Source: Coptodactyla brooksi (lineage: Eukaryota > Arthropoda > Insecta > Coleoptera > Scarabaeidae). From it: a stretch of DNA of 34,859 bases. The position numbers and the translations under genes are program-made. Where the stretch lies: assembly GCA_033557675.1 (NCBI GenBank), contig JAWQRM010000051.1, forward strand, positions 1 through 34,859, in the 5' to 3' direction. How positions within the stretch are numbered: position 1 is the first letter of the stretch; each line of letters opens with the position of its first letter. Shown here in pieces: positions 1-9,985 of this stretch. The notes under the pieces are model-generated. The model saw only the letters and a list, made by a program, of their open reading frames with translations. It searched no databases and was not told the DNA's origin.

Positions 1-540
1 ATTTAAGTAAAATTTAATGAAACTTTAATAAATTTTATTTATGAATTATTTAAATTTAAAAATAAATTTTATGAAAATGATAACTAACATAAGACATAAC
101 ATAAACAAAATATGTACATAAAATGAACTTGTGCCTGCAAGAACCTGAAAACCTGAAAAACATATTATGAGAATTATAAGAATGAAATTTAAAATATATA
201 AAAGTTCGATCCTTAGTATAAATAAAGGACAAATAGAAACGAAGACTTGCCTCTTTTAAATAACCAATTAAATCTTACTCGTTCAATATAAAAGAAATCA
301 AAAATATAAACCTAACATAGGTTTATATCATTATAAGACTTAAAAGTTCGGTGAAAGCCTAATACACAGTATGACAAATAAATAAGGAGAATTTTAATCT
401 AAATCATAGAACACGTAGCGCCATCTATCGAACATATATATTGTTAGAAAGATACAAGCCTTCTACCTCTTTCGAAAGCAACCCAAGTTCAAGCTAAACG
501 GATGACAGGTTACAAAGTTACAGCCATTTGAATGATGGTA
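1..540. other. AT-rich sequence without recognisable gene
   Basis: No ORF of note and no conserved motif was recognised. The sequence is A/T-rich with many short poly-A and poly-T runs. The only non-random-looking piece is the word CGCCATCTATCG near 419, of a kind that recurs inside repeats elsewhere in the window (near 29731, 30749 and 31701). Confidence 0.5.
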
Positions 541-560
541 AAAAATGTGTTGATGTCGTA

Positions 561-1310
561 AAATATAATAGAACAAAGAGCAAGTATTAAGTTTTGTTTT
601 AAACTGGGAAAAAATGTATTGAGACTTACAAATTGATGAAAAAAGTGTATGGTGATGATTGTATTTCTAAAACTAGAGTTTATGAGTGGTTCAATCGTTT
701 TAAAAATGGTCTTGAAGTTTTAAATGATGATGAAAGGCCTGGTCGTCCAGAAAGTAAAAAATCAAATAGAGAAACTGTTCGTCAAATTTTGACTCAAGAT
801 TTGGGAAAAAGAAAAGCTTGTGCACGTTTTGTTCCACATGCTTTAGATGACGAAGAAAAATGCTCGTGTGGAGCATTGCAAAGACCTCATTAAAACTGCT
901 GAAAATGATCCAGATTTTCTTGATTCGATCATAACTGGTGATGAAACATGGTGCTTTAAATATTACCTAGAAACTAAGCGATAGTCTGCAGAATGGAAGT
1001 CAAAAGGCGAGCCAAAACCAAAAGAATTGTGTTTTCAGAAGTCACGAATCACGACAATGTTGATTACTTTTATGATTTACAAGGGATTGTCCACAAGGAA
1101 TTTGTTCCACAAGGTAAAATTGTCAATGGGTATATTATTTAGCAGTTTTATATCATTTGTGGTCAAAAATTGTACGTGTTAGGCCTGAATATCCAGCAGG
1201 AAAATAGCTGCTTTTATTGCATGATAATGCACCACCACATAAGATGTTAAAAGTTCGTGAATTTTCGACAAAAAAAATCTATGTCATTGACCATCTATAT
1301 ATTTTTTTTG
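561..1310 (+). pseudogene. mariner-like transposase fossil, copy A
   Basis: Decayed mariner transposase, the DD34D enzyme that cuts and pastes its element at TA sites. The paired helix-turn-helix part is readable at 570-760, including the linker motif YEWFNRFKNG and DDERPGRP. After a frameshift the catalytic part follows: NDPDFLDSIITGDETWCFKY at about 905-965 with the first catalytic Asp, then GIVHKEFVPQGK near 1084, then LLHDNAPPHK near 1210 with the second Asp. The third-Asp region (SPDLAP-like) is not recognisable. In-frame stops (for example in the ETKR-stop-SAEW stretch near 980) and several frameshifts make it non-coding. The 86-codon ORF at 633-893 is only the intact N-terminal piece. 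It belongs to the same subfamily as the copy at about 27966-28610, which keeps the C-terminus missing here. Confidence 0.9.
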
Positions 1311-1594
1311 TACAATTCTTCACGAGAAGGCGCGTTTTGTAAAGTTTGAAAAACTTGCATTGTCAATTAGTTTGAGAAACTTAATTAAGTAAACGACTGT
1401 TTTTCTATAAAAATTAATTCAAGGAAGAGACAAGAATTCTCCTTCACGGAATAGCTTTATTAATATTTCTTTTGTATTAAGGTTCCAAATTTAATTTTAA
1501 TAATCTCTTAAAATAGTCTTTATGCAGTTTTTACGATCGTATAAGCCTTAAATTCGATTTTACGGGCACGTGGCTTAATAAATAACGGAAAGTA

Positions 1595-2160
1595 CAGTGG
1601 AAGCTCCACTCGCGGATGGCTCTTGTAAGCGGACGTCTCTCGTAACCCGTCAAATTTTCTATACACAAATGTTTTGTTACGCTTTTAGTGCAAATTTCGG
1701 ACACTATATTTCTATACATTTCGTACAACACATCTCTCCTAAGCGGACACAAAACACTTTCTAAGTGTATAATATCCAAAGAACAATCTTACTAAATCTG
1801 GTATTCCTCTTTTTCCACACTCTTATGCGCAGTGTGTGTCACAAATCACAGTTAACGCGATGAATTTCCTTTTTACTAGTTCTCAGTGTACGTGTTGTTT
1901 ACTTTGCCCTTGCTGTTTTTACTTCTTTCGAATTAGTCACAATTTGTATCTCGTAATGATACGTACATATTAGAATGGCACCACGAAAAAATGTACTTTC
2001 ATTGAATGAATAAATTGAAATAGTCAACACGTTGGAGAAAGAAGAGTTGAAAATAAACAATTTTCCTCATTTGCAAATATTTTTGCAAACAGCATTCTCG
2101 TATAAATATTCACCAGAAGAAAAGTTTTCTTAAATGCATAAAATCATTTTAAATCATTTT
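1595..2160 (+). pseudogene. pogo/Tigger-like element, 5' end with start of transposase
   Basis: A probable 5' terminus starts at 1595 with CAGTGGAAGCTCCACT directly after TA, the target dinucleotide of this superfamily. An ATG at 1975 opens MAPRKNVLSLNE, followed by an in-frame TAA, then IEIVNTLEKEELKINN. This resembles the psq/CENP-B-type DNA-binding N-terminus of pogo, Tigger and Jerky proteins, in which a similar 'SL(K)E(R/K)IEVI' stretch is usual. The frame decays after about 60 codons, and neither the DDE domain nor the opposite terminus was found. The minus-strand ORF at 1531-1779 lies across the terminus and is taken as chance. Confidence 0.55.
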
Positions 2161-2269
2161 ATCATTTTTAATTGCACACCCTGTATATTATCAAGGAACA
2201 GTAATGTGCTACGTTTATTAGCATATACAGGGTTTACAAATTTCATTTAATGCAATGCACAATGACAAT

Positions 2270-2600
2270 TGACCGTGGCGTAGGTTCAAGCCATTCATCT
2301 ATCCAACCTCGACGACTGTAACCATTGAAGTGCGTGATTCACGGCAACAACAAACGAGTATACAAGAACGTAGGTCTAGGTCAGTTAGATCTAACTAGAC
2401 ATTTTAATGCGCTCCTAGTCGACCTTGCTCGGTCGGGAGTCCCATTCTGTACGTCGACAAGTTGCCTCTACTTTATCTAAACACAACTCGATATCAGAAT
2501 TGCTCCGTGCGAAAACGTGTGCCCTTTCTCAATGAAATTCCGAATGAAAATTCAAGTGTTGCACGGTGTTCACTAGCCTTAGAACGTCCTCTTCGACTGT
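2270..2600. other. mixed-composition stretch without recognised gene
   Basis: This stretch is visibly less AT-rich than its surroundings (for example around 2410-2460) and is flanked by TACAGGG-type repeat words. No long ORF and no LTR or tRNA-like fold could be made out. It may be the non-coding part of an old transposon. Confidence 0.3.
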
Positions 2601-2609
2601 TTTTATTTT

Positions 2610-2815
2610 TTAACCCTTATGTGCACTGTTAGGTACCCGGGTACCTTTTGTGTTTTCAATTTATCTTTTTTCTCCCTTTTGGTATAACTACGCGGTTGAA
2701 ACTCATATTTAGCCCAAAGCAATCAATTTCCATTACAAGTGAAATTTACTCAATTTCAAGTATAGAGCACATTAAAAATATACCTCTTAAGTGCACATGT
2801 AGGTGCCCAGGTACC
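2610..2815 (+). repeat. pair of TTAACCC-type direct repeats
   Basis: A ~32-36 bp motif occurs twice in direct orientation. The first copy follows a TTAA at 2610-2613 and runs CCCTTATGTGCAC...GGTACCCGGGTACC to 2645. The second is at 2783-2815 (CCTCTTAAGTGCAC...GGTGCCCAGGTACC). TTAA followed by CCCTT is typical of piggyBac-type ends. The first copy includes the perfect 14 bp palindrome GGTACCCGGGTACC (2632-2645). The direct rather than inverted arrangement suggests two ends of different copies or a rearranged element. Confidence 0.5.
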
Positions 2816-2973
2816 TAAATCCCAATTATGAAAATTTCTTCCACGCAGACAAATTTAATGCAAATTTTGTACAGGGTGTCCAAATAAGAGAAGAGATTTG
2901 CGGTAGAAATATTTACAACTAAAGTGGCCAAAAGAAAACGTAGAAAATTATTTTTAGGTTGTTAAGATGGACG

Positions 2974-3012
2974 GGGGAGAGATTACGCCCCTAGGGGGCG
3001 TAACCTCTCCCC
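2974..3012. repeat. GC-rich near-perfect hairpin
   Basis: An 18 bp arm (2974-2991, GGGGAGAGATTACGCCCC) is repeated inverted at 2995-3012 with one mismatch and a 3-base spacer. It lies in otherwise AT-rich DNA, downstream of a TACAGGGTGTCC word at about 2871 that resembles element ends in this window. It may be the centre of a small foldback MITE. Confidence 0.65.
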
Positions 3013-3161
3013 TATATTTTATTCCTAACCTAAAATGTCGGTGAAATAAGGTTTAATGAGAGAATTCAATGGATTTTGCTAGGTTGCGTACTGGTTATGC
3101 AACCACAGTAACAGATAGAAGTGCGTTGACCACCTACAATACATGCTTAGATGCATATTAA

Positions 3162-3756
3162 CTATACAGGGTGTCTAGTGTAAAACTAGCAAACATAAAA
3201 CCAGAGGTAGATTGAGTCAAACAGAGGAGAAAAGACCCGTACTATTTTGCCATCTCAGCGACAGTCTTTTAGATATTAAACATTTAAAGCTAGCAAATGA
3301 GTGGCGTGGGAATAGAGCTAGCCTGTAGCTCGGCCCGCGTGCCCCTCCCACTCTGGCGCCCGGCGAGCCAGGAGCCATCAAATGAGCAAACGATTACAAA
3401 TGCTTAGGAACAGTTTATTTACAGTAATTACTGATTACAGTATTAATCAAGTAATCGGAAATTGACTGTTCTTCGCACTGAAAAATTGTTATCCTCTCCG
3501 TGGTTATGAAATGATTTGTAAGCATTTGTAATCGTTTGTTCGTTTGGTGGCTCTCTGCCCCCAAGAGTGGGGGGAGCACATGTGCCGTGCTACAGGCTAG
3601 CGTGATTCCCACGCCGCTCATTTGCGGGCTTTAAATGTTTAATATCTAAAAGACTGTTGTTCAGATGGCAAAATGGTACAAGACTTTTCTCTTCTGTTTA
3701 ACTTAATCTACCTTTGGTTTTAAGTTTGCTAGCTTTGCAACAGACACTCTGTATAG
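3162..3756. mobile_element. foldback MITE with ~240 bp inverted arms
   Basis: The left arm (3162-3406) and right arm (3519-3756) are reverse complements with scattered mismatches and small indels; the loop between them is 112 bp. The outer ends are CTATACAGGGTGTCT on the left and its complement ending ...CTGTATAG on the right. The arms share easily checked words such as CTTTTAGATATTAAACATTT and AACGATTACAAATGCTTA. There is no coding capacity; the minus-strand ORF at 3415-3621 falls in loop and arm sequence and is spurious. The TACAGGGTG ends resemble those of the DUF4817-type mariner relative at 11228-13530, so a related transposase may have mobilised it (inference). Confidence 0.85.
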
Positions 3757-3993
3757 GGACGAGTAGGTATGTAATAAGTAGCAGGCCATAAAACAAATGC
3801 CTAATAACAATATTGGATAAAAACGTCAAATTTTATTTAGATGCAGTAGAATTTTTGTTAATTGCATGGGCGTAGCTAGGGGGGGGCGAGGGTGTAGGTA
3901 GGCAACATACTTCTATGTTATTTTATTTGCATAACCAGTTAGGAATAAGATATCGAGGTACGCTTCTCACTAGCATACATTTTTATATCGAAT

Positions 3994-4860
3994 GAAAATT
4001 AGGTAAACATAATTCTGTTGTTTTCATTCATGTGACAGCTGTTGTTCACAATGTCAAAAAGAAATTTCTTTTGTGTTTTGCTTTTGTATTTTATTAATTT
4101 CAAACGCTATAAGAAAATTATATTTCTTGGACAAACTAATTCAATACTGTTCAATTTCTAATAGGCAAAACTTACAGATATCAAAGTTAAATATACATCC
4201 TGTACATGAATTATGTATGTATGAATTTATATATCGGCTGAAAATTGGGTAAAAAATAAGTCTTTTATTGTTTTCATTTACTTGATAGCCGTTTTTGATA
4301 ACATTTTTGTTATTATATATTAGAAATTTTTGTTATTTTGCTTTTCTATTTTATTCTACAAACACCAGAGGAAAATTTTACATTTATTGGAGAAACTAAT
4401 TCAATATCTTTCAATTTTTGAAAAATAAACCTGACAAAAAATATCAGATATTTGAAGAACATTATTTCACTATATCCAAATATCTTAAACTATAATTATT
4501 TATGTTATAAACCATATATAAATAACTTTATATATAGGGTGAGAATTAAGTAAAAAAGTAATTCTTTTGATTTCTTTCATTTGACATCAAATTTATTTGT
4601 TTTGCTTTTCTATTTTATGGACTGCAAACTATAAGAAAATTATACTTTTTCGAGAAAATAATTCAATACTGTTTAGTTTCCAAAAGACAAAACTTAGAAA
4701 CAGGTAATATCAAAGTTATGTGCTTCATTATGTTATTTTAATATATGCAAATATTTTCAATAAAGATTCAAAAGAATTATTATCTGAATAAACTTACATA
4801 TAAGATGAGAATTGGGTAAAAAAATATAGTTCTTTCACTGTTGATGAACATAATTTATTA
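3994..4860. repeat. degenerate tandem array of ~250-300 bp units
   Basis: Three full units and the start of a fourth follow each other in direct orientation, beginning near 3994, 4240, 4541 and 4807. Each starts with a GA(A/G)AATTRRGTAAA word. Each full unit goes on to a TTTGCTTTTSTATTTTAT block, an AGAAAATTATA-like block and an AATTCAATA block. Unit length varies (about 246, 301 and 266) and divergence is visible by eye, so the array is old. It ends about 85 bp beyond the Yeti stop codon, next to that gene's probable polyadenylation signal. Confidence 0.7.
4854..4859 (-). terminator. probable polyadenylation signal of the Yeti gene
   Basis: AATAAA on the minus strand (TTTATT on plus), about 85 nt after the TGA stop at 4944-4946. 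It is the nearest canonical hexamer seen downstream of the coding region. The spacing is reasonable for a short 3' UTR, but the real cleavage site is unknown. Confidence 0.5.
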
Positions 4861-4943
4861 AACTTGATAAAACACATCAAATATAAAATGTAAATTAAAG
4901 GAATGTAAATTATAAAGTCTAAAACGAAATGCAATACTGGTGT

Positions 4944-5545
4944 TCAATTAACGTTATTCATATTCATCCTTTTATTACGCTCGATATTTCTAACGTCCCT
5001 CTCGATTTCGAATCGTCGCACGTCTGTCCGTTGTAAAAAGTCTTGCTTTTCTAAGTACCCATCTTTTCCTCTATTAAATGTTTGTAATTCTTCTTCGAGA
5101 TTCTCCTCCTTTTTAAACTTATCCCAGTCTAATTTAGATTTCTCCAAAGTGGTAATTTTCTGTTTTTTACCCAGTTGACCTAATAAAGAACTTAAGCCGC
5201 CGGACCTCCCCCCATCACGGTTTGAAAGAATGGAACTAGACGGTTTATTTATGAATTTCGCTTCTTTTGAGTTAGCAGACACTTCTTTTTCAACTCTTAC
5301 TTCCTCGCCCGCAAACTCAAAAATTTGAGTAATTTTTACTGTTTCTTGTTTGGGCTCTGGTTTATGTTTGGGGGGAATATTGTTTGTATTTTCTTTTGTT
5401 TCTTCCACTGCAACTGTTTTTTCTACTGGGGGGGTTCGTTTCGGTTTGAAGTCAGTTTCTTTCTTAAACATAGCCCACAAATCATCCACTTTCTTCTTCT
5501 GTTCTTCCTCCGTCAGCTGTTTCTTTTCTGGTGATGTAGTAGAAC
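4944..5545 (-). CDS. Yeti: Yeti/CFDP1 (BCNT family) exon 2, terminal coding exon
   Basis: This exon encodes residues 77-276 of a 276-residue BCNT-family protein. The family includes Drosophila Yeti, vertebrate CFDP1 and yeast Swc5; its members act in the nucleus with SWR1/Tip60-type remodellers that handle the H2A.Z/H2A.V histone variant. The exon begins at a clear acceptor (TTCTTTTAG before 5545) and completes a glycine codon split by the intron. It holds DDLWAMFKK at about 97-105, a lysine/glutamate-rich linker, and the diagnostic C-terminal BCNT domain at about 203-265 with LDWDKFKKEENLEEEL, then GYLEKQDFL and RRFEIERDVR. The stop is TGA at 4944-4946. The family match is very clear, and the total length fits (human CFDP1 is about 299 residues, Drosophila Yeti about 241). 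The plus-strand ORFs at 5325-5559 are antisense shadows. Confidence 0.95.
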
Positions 5546-6058
5546 CTAAAAGAATTTAAATCATAATTACAATTATTTAATAAAAATATAACAAAATAAA
5601 TCAATTCGCCTAATGTCTAAAATCTAATTTTTGTTTTAGGAATATTCAGTCATTCGCATTAAAGGCTTGCTTTTTAAAGTGATGAATGACATTACCAAAC
5701 ATCAATAATTCAAAAATATAGAAAACGAAGAAAAAGAATCTCAATTTCTGGCATTATAGAAAAAAAGCAGAAAAAGTTAGTTGTATCAAAAAATGAGCTA
5801 AAATATATAAAAGTATAACATAATAAAAATTCATTTTTGTAACAAAATATATTTTTGTAATCTACATAAAATTGTGAGTAGAAAACTATATATAAGGATA
5901 ATACATGCTTGAAATCAACAGTTCTCAGATTATAAGCAAGAGGGTATTTCGTTCTTAATCTCGGGTATTGCTCTCCTTAGAAAAAAAATGTTTTAAATAA
6001 AGGTTGCATGACATTGAATTCTTGATGTCATGAAACACAATTTGAAACAATTTTCGAA
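5546..6058. other. start of large Yeti intron, 3' (acceptor) side, unremarkable
   Basis: AT-rich intron sequence next to the acceptor of Yeti exon 2. Apart from the short polypyrimidine stretch and AG on the minus strand, no gene, repeat or motif was recognised. Confidence 0.5.
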
Positions 6059-6059
6059 T

Positions 6060-6137
6060 ATACAGGGTGTTCGGTTTATTCTGAAAACTATCCAACTTTC
6101 CAAAACTATCCAAATTTCAAGTGGAACACCCTACATG
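6060..6137. mobile_element. possible ~78 bp MITE with TACAGGGTGTT ends
   Basis: TACAGGGTGTTC near 6061 is matched in inverted orientation by GGAACACCCTACA near 6125-6137, with about 55 bp between. The ends resemble the TACAGGGTG family of element termini seen several times here (3166, 2871). No clear target duplication was read. Confidence 0.45.
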
Positions 6138-6299
6138 TTATGATATTTTTGAAGTCCTTATAAGACTTGAGGGCCACTTTAATTATTATACATCAGTTCT
6201 AAATCGTACCCTTTAGGCGTTATTACACATTTTTGGAAAAAAATGACAGGTACAAATGGAAATTTCCTTTACACATTTTTTTTATATTTAAAGTAACGG

Positions 6300-7262
6300 C
6301 AAGGTAAGAGAAAGTCATGAACATCTTCTAATTTTACTTGTAGTATATGTTTCAGCTTTTCACTATTTTCAAGACTGGTGTATGTGGTGACGTGTTCTCT
6401 TATATGTCGTGGATTATTGTTTAATTGTAGGAGGTTAATTGGCTGGAATATAGGATAGGTACTGGTATTTATCTGGATATTTATTGCGAGATTTTTAGGG
6501 TTTATCGAAATATTTGTAGGTTTTTGCGAATATCGAGTTTTTTGACTTTTGCCTAAGAATTTTATGATTTGGAAATTTTCCTCTGTATTGCGAAGTATGT
6601 GGGAATTTTTATGGAGATGATGCTCTGCATGATTTGAATCATGATTCTTTTTTTATATGATGTTATGTGTTCTTTGTATCTGTCACTGAACTTTTTTCTA
6701 TTTGTCCAATGTGTTTCATTCACATTTGATTTTGTATATTCCGGATTGGTCCATTTTATTGGTTTTTTTTATTGTTAGCTGTGTTGGGTCTTTTATGAAC
6801 ATTTCAAAAAACATATTTTATGAATGTTTTTTGAATATTTTTGTTATGTAGTAACAGCAATGTAGGTTCCTCTGTACGTCAATGTGGTCCATTGTGTTTT
6901 GCTTTTAGTTTCTGTATTGTTTCTTACTTGGATGTTTTTCTTTGTTCTTTATGTTTTCGTGTATTTTGGCTATTAATTTTGTTGGGTATGCATTTTTATT
7001 AGCTATCTGTTTGTATTTGTTTTCTTTTAAATCTTATATTGTAATTTGTCTTTTTTCTTGGTGATTGTGATATCCAAGTTTATGCTGTTGTTTTTCCCTT
7101 TCTCGCATGTAAATCTTATTTTACTGTACTTATGGATGTTTGGAGATGCATATTCTATCATCTACATATCTGAGCCATGCTTTTATTTTATATTATTTTC
7201 CTTCTTCATTTATTACATACACTCTGAAAATAGCAAAAGTCTGAAACACCTCTACTACAAGT
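6300..7262 (-). pseudogene. Penelope-like element: reverse transcriptase and GIY-YIG endonuclease remnants
   Basis: Read on the minus strand. The RT active-site motif is at 7157-7168 (WLRYVDD), followed by a stretch like IRFTCEKGKNNSINFLDITI (with frame changes), as in Penelope-like elements just after YVDD. Further on, near 6721-6747, comes SGIYKIKC, the start of a GIY-YIG endonuclease, then SNHAEHHLHKNSH and NTEENFQIIKF, which match the end of that domain in the family. An RT followed by a GIY-YIG nuclease is diagnostic of Penelope-like elements. Several stops and frameshifts make it dead, and the N-terminal RT part is missing. It lies in the Yeti intron in the same orientation as the gene. 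The plus-strand ORF at 7046-7264 is its antisense shadow. Confidence 0.8.
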
Positions 7263-7264
7263 AA

Positions 7265-7858
7265 AAAATTGTGCTCATCAATCATGGAAGAAGAAACATC
7301 GAACCCATAATGTGCAAGACGAAGCAAGGAAGAAAACATACAAATATCAATAAAACTTCAGATCAAAATTAGGGCCTTTATTTTTCATATTTTAAGCACA
7401 AAGATATACAGCAAAAATTAATTAAAAAAACAAAAATTTCTTTCTTAGTTGTCTTATAAGTCTTAACACGTTGTTGGCCAATCACGAGTTAACTTGTGTT
7501 TGCGTTTGCATTAGCTATTTTAGCTTTAAAAATCCACGGTTACATAGAATATTGTAATAGAATATTGTTCATTTTATTATAAAGAATATTTTAAATATTT
7601 AAAGAACTGTAGCGAATCGTGATGGATGGAATAAAATAATAATAAATGGATACGCGTAAAACGAAGACAGAACTTATGCAAATCAGTCGACGTGTGTTTC
7701 GTATTTTACGTGCAGTGGCGTTCGTTACGTTTTAGTTTTTATTATATCTGTTCTTGTTAATTTTCTTGTTTACATTTGAGCTGGACGTCTGCCCGTGTCA
7801 ATTCGATACATTTACAGCATTATAAATTGCGCGGTAGATTTTTTTAACTAACCTTAAA
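7265..7858. other. intron sequence without recognised element
   Basis: No coding or repeat signal was recognised. Composition is AT-rich at first and more mixed at 7650-7830, which may be the 5' flank of the transposase fragment that starts at 7859. Confidence 0.4.
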
Positions 7859-8098
7859 ATGCCGGGAAAACATCTAAATTTGCATGTACGAAAGCTTGTG
7901 ACCCATCTTATTGCCTATTTTATGGGAGAAAAAAACAACAGCGATCCTCTGACTTCATACAACACTGTTCAGCAGATAAATTTTAGTTTTACGACTAGAT
8001 TTCGTAATTCCTAATGTAAAATAATTTTGCAGAGGGTTGCTAATGTACTAAAAGCAAGATTAAGAGCATTAAAATTAACATTGGTACAAAAGAATTAG
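7859..8098 (+). pseudogene. N-terminal fragment of a transposase-like ORF with a small intron
   Basis: An ATG at 7859 opens 39 codons (MPGKHLNLHVRKLV... ending in NTVQQ). A 57 nt stretch (7976-8032) follows that ends in TTTTGCAG and looks like an intron, and the frame resumes at 8033 as RVANVLKARLRALKLTLVQ, stopping at 8096-8098. The joined piece resembles the short N-terminal 'YFxxEKxxGxPL...VxxRVAxxL' helix region that precedes DDE domains in insect IS630/Tc1-type predicted proteins; that assignment comes from memory and is not certain. The putative donor reads AT instead of GT, so even the intron has decayed. No catalytic domain was found downstream. Confidence 0.4.
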
Positions 8099-8468
8099 TT
8101 GCTTTCTGCTCTAAAATCTAGATCATAAAAGAAGTTAAAAACTTATGACTTAGATGACGGTGCAAAAATAGAAGTTTGTAACACATTGTAAAATCTGTTT
8201 ATGGCAACTGTAACATACGTATATTACTGTTCTTTGACTATAACTGAACAGAATTATTGAAGACACCTAAAATAGGATTAATGAGGGCAACATTTTTGAG
8301 AAAATACTGGGCTTTTACAAATGTCCAAGACCCATGTAATCAAGTGCAGATTCTTGTTCTAAGATTTTGTTTATTGTAGTTTGGTAGCATTGCAATAGTT
8401 CTGTGTGTCACTAAAAAGTAACCAGATCTTGACATTGTCAACATAGGCGTTCGTGAACTGAGTATTTT

Positions 8469-8690
8469 TTCGTTATTCAAACGTTTAGTCGATATCAAGT
8501 GTAGGACTCTATGTTAATACCCTTTGATAATAATGAATATTTTTTGCCAGTTATTTAGCAGTAATTAATTTTGTTACGCTGCTGACTTTCTCAATTGTGG
8601 CAGTTAGGGTATTTTATTTTAGTCCTTACCGTACTGCAAGTTTGGTTGCCTAATCGGTTGCGGTCACGTGGGACTTAGACATTTCTGAAA
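8469..8690 (+). repeat. dispersed repeat, copy 1 (inverted relative to copy at 25120-25335)
   Basis: This block is matched by the reverse complement of 25120-25335 over about 200 bp, with many mismatches but long shared words such as AATTTTGTTACG, CAATTGTGGCAGTTAGGGT and TTTGGTTGCCTAAT. Because it lies just upstream of the piggyBac fossil, it may be that element's 5' non-coding region. Confidence 0.75.
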
Positions 8691-8749
8691 GCCCTGCACA
8701 TAGCATATCATAATTCTACATTCTCTTGTACTTCTCTGTTTATAGATGA

Positions 8750-9985
8750 GACATGAATTTTCTCAAATGGAAACAGGACTATGATAGAATACGTTCTATT
8801 ATACTTCATCCTGGGCCTAGTGGTGGTTTTGTAGATAATACAAGTTTAGTGTACAGCCCGAAGTTTAAACGAAAAAGTAATTAAGGAATGGTATGAAGGA
8901 GACAAAATTTTCCTGAAATTATTATATATATTGGCGATGATGACAGTAATAGTAATGCAGACTTCAGTTCAAACGATTACTTAGATCTTTAGTATATATT
9001 TTTCATTTTCTCTGTAGCTATTACTCTTTATTGTGCATAAGTTGTATTTTTTTTTGTATAAAACCTCAATTTTCGTGTGTGTAGAGTATTTTCTTGCATC
9101 ATTTAATTGTTTTTCTGGTGTTCTAACTTGTAGTTTATATCTATATAAAGAACTTTCCCTCACTACGCAGATCTATGCTGCTGTGAATGCCTTGTGTCTA
9201 ACTTTAAAGGCCACTCATATTACATGAAAAAATACGAATATTTTTCGCTTATGCCATTGACTGTACCCTGCCAGTTGATTGGCAGGATGCAGTCAGCTTA
9301 AAGTGTTCACATGTATGCAAAAATTCTTTGATCCAACTAAAGTAGTCTGTAAAATGATTCAGCATTCTCACAACTGAAATATTATAGAAAAGAAAACACT
9401 CATCCTCACTCTATAAGGAAGAACCCAGGCTTGCCAAAGTTACTAAAAGGAAAGTTAAGAGAGAGGAAATGACCGGACATTTACGGAAAAGACCCAATGA
9501 TTCTTATCATATGGACATTTGTTCTATTTTTCTATCCATGAGGCCTCTATGAAAATTACTGGAAAGCGAAAAATTAATTCTAAAGATAACATAGTTAAAG
9601 CTACGTACATAGCAGACTACAATAAATACATGAACAGTTGATCGACCAAATCAGTATTTAGCAAACAGCAGTATTTTATGAAAAAGTTTATAGTGGTATA
9701 AAAATAGCATTTTTTCTGATTAATTGTGCTTTATTCAATACATTCAAAATGTACTATAATTACATTTTACAAAATAAAAAAAGTGGCACAAGACCTGGCA
9801 CTTCTAAAAGAAGAGCCTTTTACAATGATTCAGCATTGAGGCTTTTAGGACAGCTGCCACGTTTTAGATAAAAAATAGTCGGTAACATAAAAAATAATTC
9901 AACAGAATATGTGGAGTATGTTCTTCAAAAGGAAACCGCAACAAAGCAAGATCTATTAGCAAAAACCATTGTGGTATGAATGCAA
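8750..9985 (+). pseudogene. piggyBac-like transposase fossil
   Basis: Remains of a piggyBac DDE transposase, which integrates at TTAA. An acidic N-terminal piece is readable near 8930-8990 (DDDSNSNADFSSNDY). Near 9535 comes a stretch like HEASMKITGKRKINS, then VKATYIADYNKYM at about 9598-9635, matching the piggyBac 'DYNxxMxGVDxxDQ' core. After frameshifts come NQYLANSSIL, FFLINCALFN near 9713-9745, and a basic tail GTRPGTSKRRAFYNDSALRL. A final CGVCSSKGNRNKARS near 9910-9955 recalls the C-terminal Cys-rich domain. Stops and frameshifts occur throughout. The order of motifs makes the family assignment firm. It lies in the Yeti intron, opposite to the gene. Confidence 0.85.

Noticed and set aside
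5325..5559. Two plus-strand ORFs of 69 codons
   Set aside because: They are exactly antisense to Yeti exon 2, whose family match is clear; their Phe/Cys-rich content comes from reverse-complemented Lys/Glu codons.
7046..7264. Hydrophobic 72-codon plus-strand ORF resembling a membrane protein
   Set aside because: It is antisense to the Penelope-like RT remnant containing YVDD; hydrophobicity reflects T-rich DNA.
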